A DNA stretch of 6,382 nucleotides from Methylococcaceae bacterium. Its GTDB lineage: Bacteria > Pseudomonadota > Gammaproteobacteria > Methylococcales > Methylomonadaceae. Position numbers and translations under genes: made by a program. This document shows, piece by piece, positions 6,368 to 6,382 of this stretch. Numbering within the stretch: position 1 is the first letter of the stretch; every line of letters begins with the position of its first letter. The notes under the pieces are model-generated. The model was given only the letters and a program-made list of their open reading frames with translations. It made no database searches and was not told the DNA's origin. The stretch covers positions 1 through 6,382 of the forward strand of contig PMDM01000140.1 in NCBI GenBank assembly GCA_003155565.1, read 5' to 3'.

Positions 6368-6382
6368 GGTGGCCAAGCCATT

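Noticed and set aside
6332..6382. Minus-strand open frame entering from the right edge (16 codons, hydrophobic, stop at 6334-6332)
   Set aside because: It could be the C-terminus of a convergent gene, but 16 codons without a motif are not enough to claim it.

Overview
The window is a compact proteobacterial chromosomal segment of moderate GC. It is almost fully coding and has two divergent gene groups. The left pair resembles tetrahydromethanopterin (H4MPT) genes, while the right group holds ordinary bacterial housekeeping genes (folP, ppk1, def). That combination is best explained by a methylotroph or methanotroph, with a gammaproteobacterial Methylococcales-like organism as my guess. The taxonomic call is inference; no rRNA or marker gene is present.

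Layout. On the minus strand, a 178-residue FMN-type flavoprotein (537-1073) is followed by a dihydropteroate-synthase-like protein of the DUF6513 kind (1-540, cut by the window edge). The two share an ATGA stop/start overlap. From the short divergent region 1074-1146, a plus-strand run begins: folP from a GTG at 1147, a PLP-dependent deaminase/desulfhydrase-like enzyme (1982-2884), a class I SAM methyltransferase (2884-3543), polyphosphate kinase ppk1 (3560-5671) and peptide deformylase def (5668-6192). Gaps are 7 nt, a 1-nt overlap, 16 nt and a 4-nt overlap, so this looks like one operon. The last 190 bases hold only a doubtful 48-codon frame and a cluster of GGGTTG/CAACCC words.

How the genes relate. 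The left pair probably serves assembly or reduction of the H4MPT one-carbon carrier. FolP serves the parallel folate carrier. The two DHPS-fold proteins therefore sit nearly back to back and differ exactly at the substrate loops. Def removes the formyl group that folate-derived formyl-Met-tRNA puts on new proteins, a loose one-carbon link to folP. The roles of the PLP enzyme and the methyltransferase are not fixed by sequence. Ppk1 is complete and has all the catalytic residues I checked. I see no phage, transposon, CRISPR array or RNA gene. Most of the window is ordinary, and the most interesting points are the paired folate/H4MPT arrangement and the unexplained right end.
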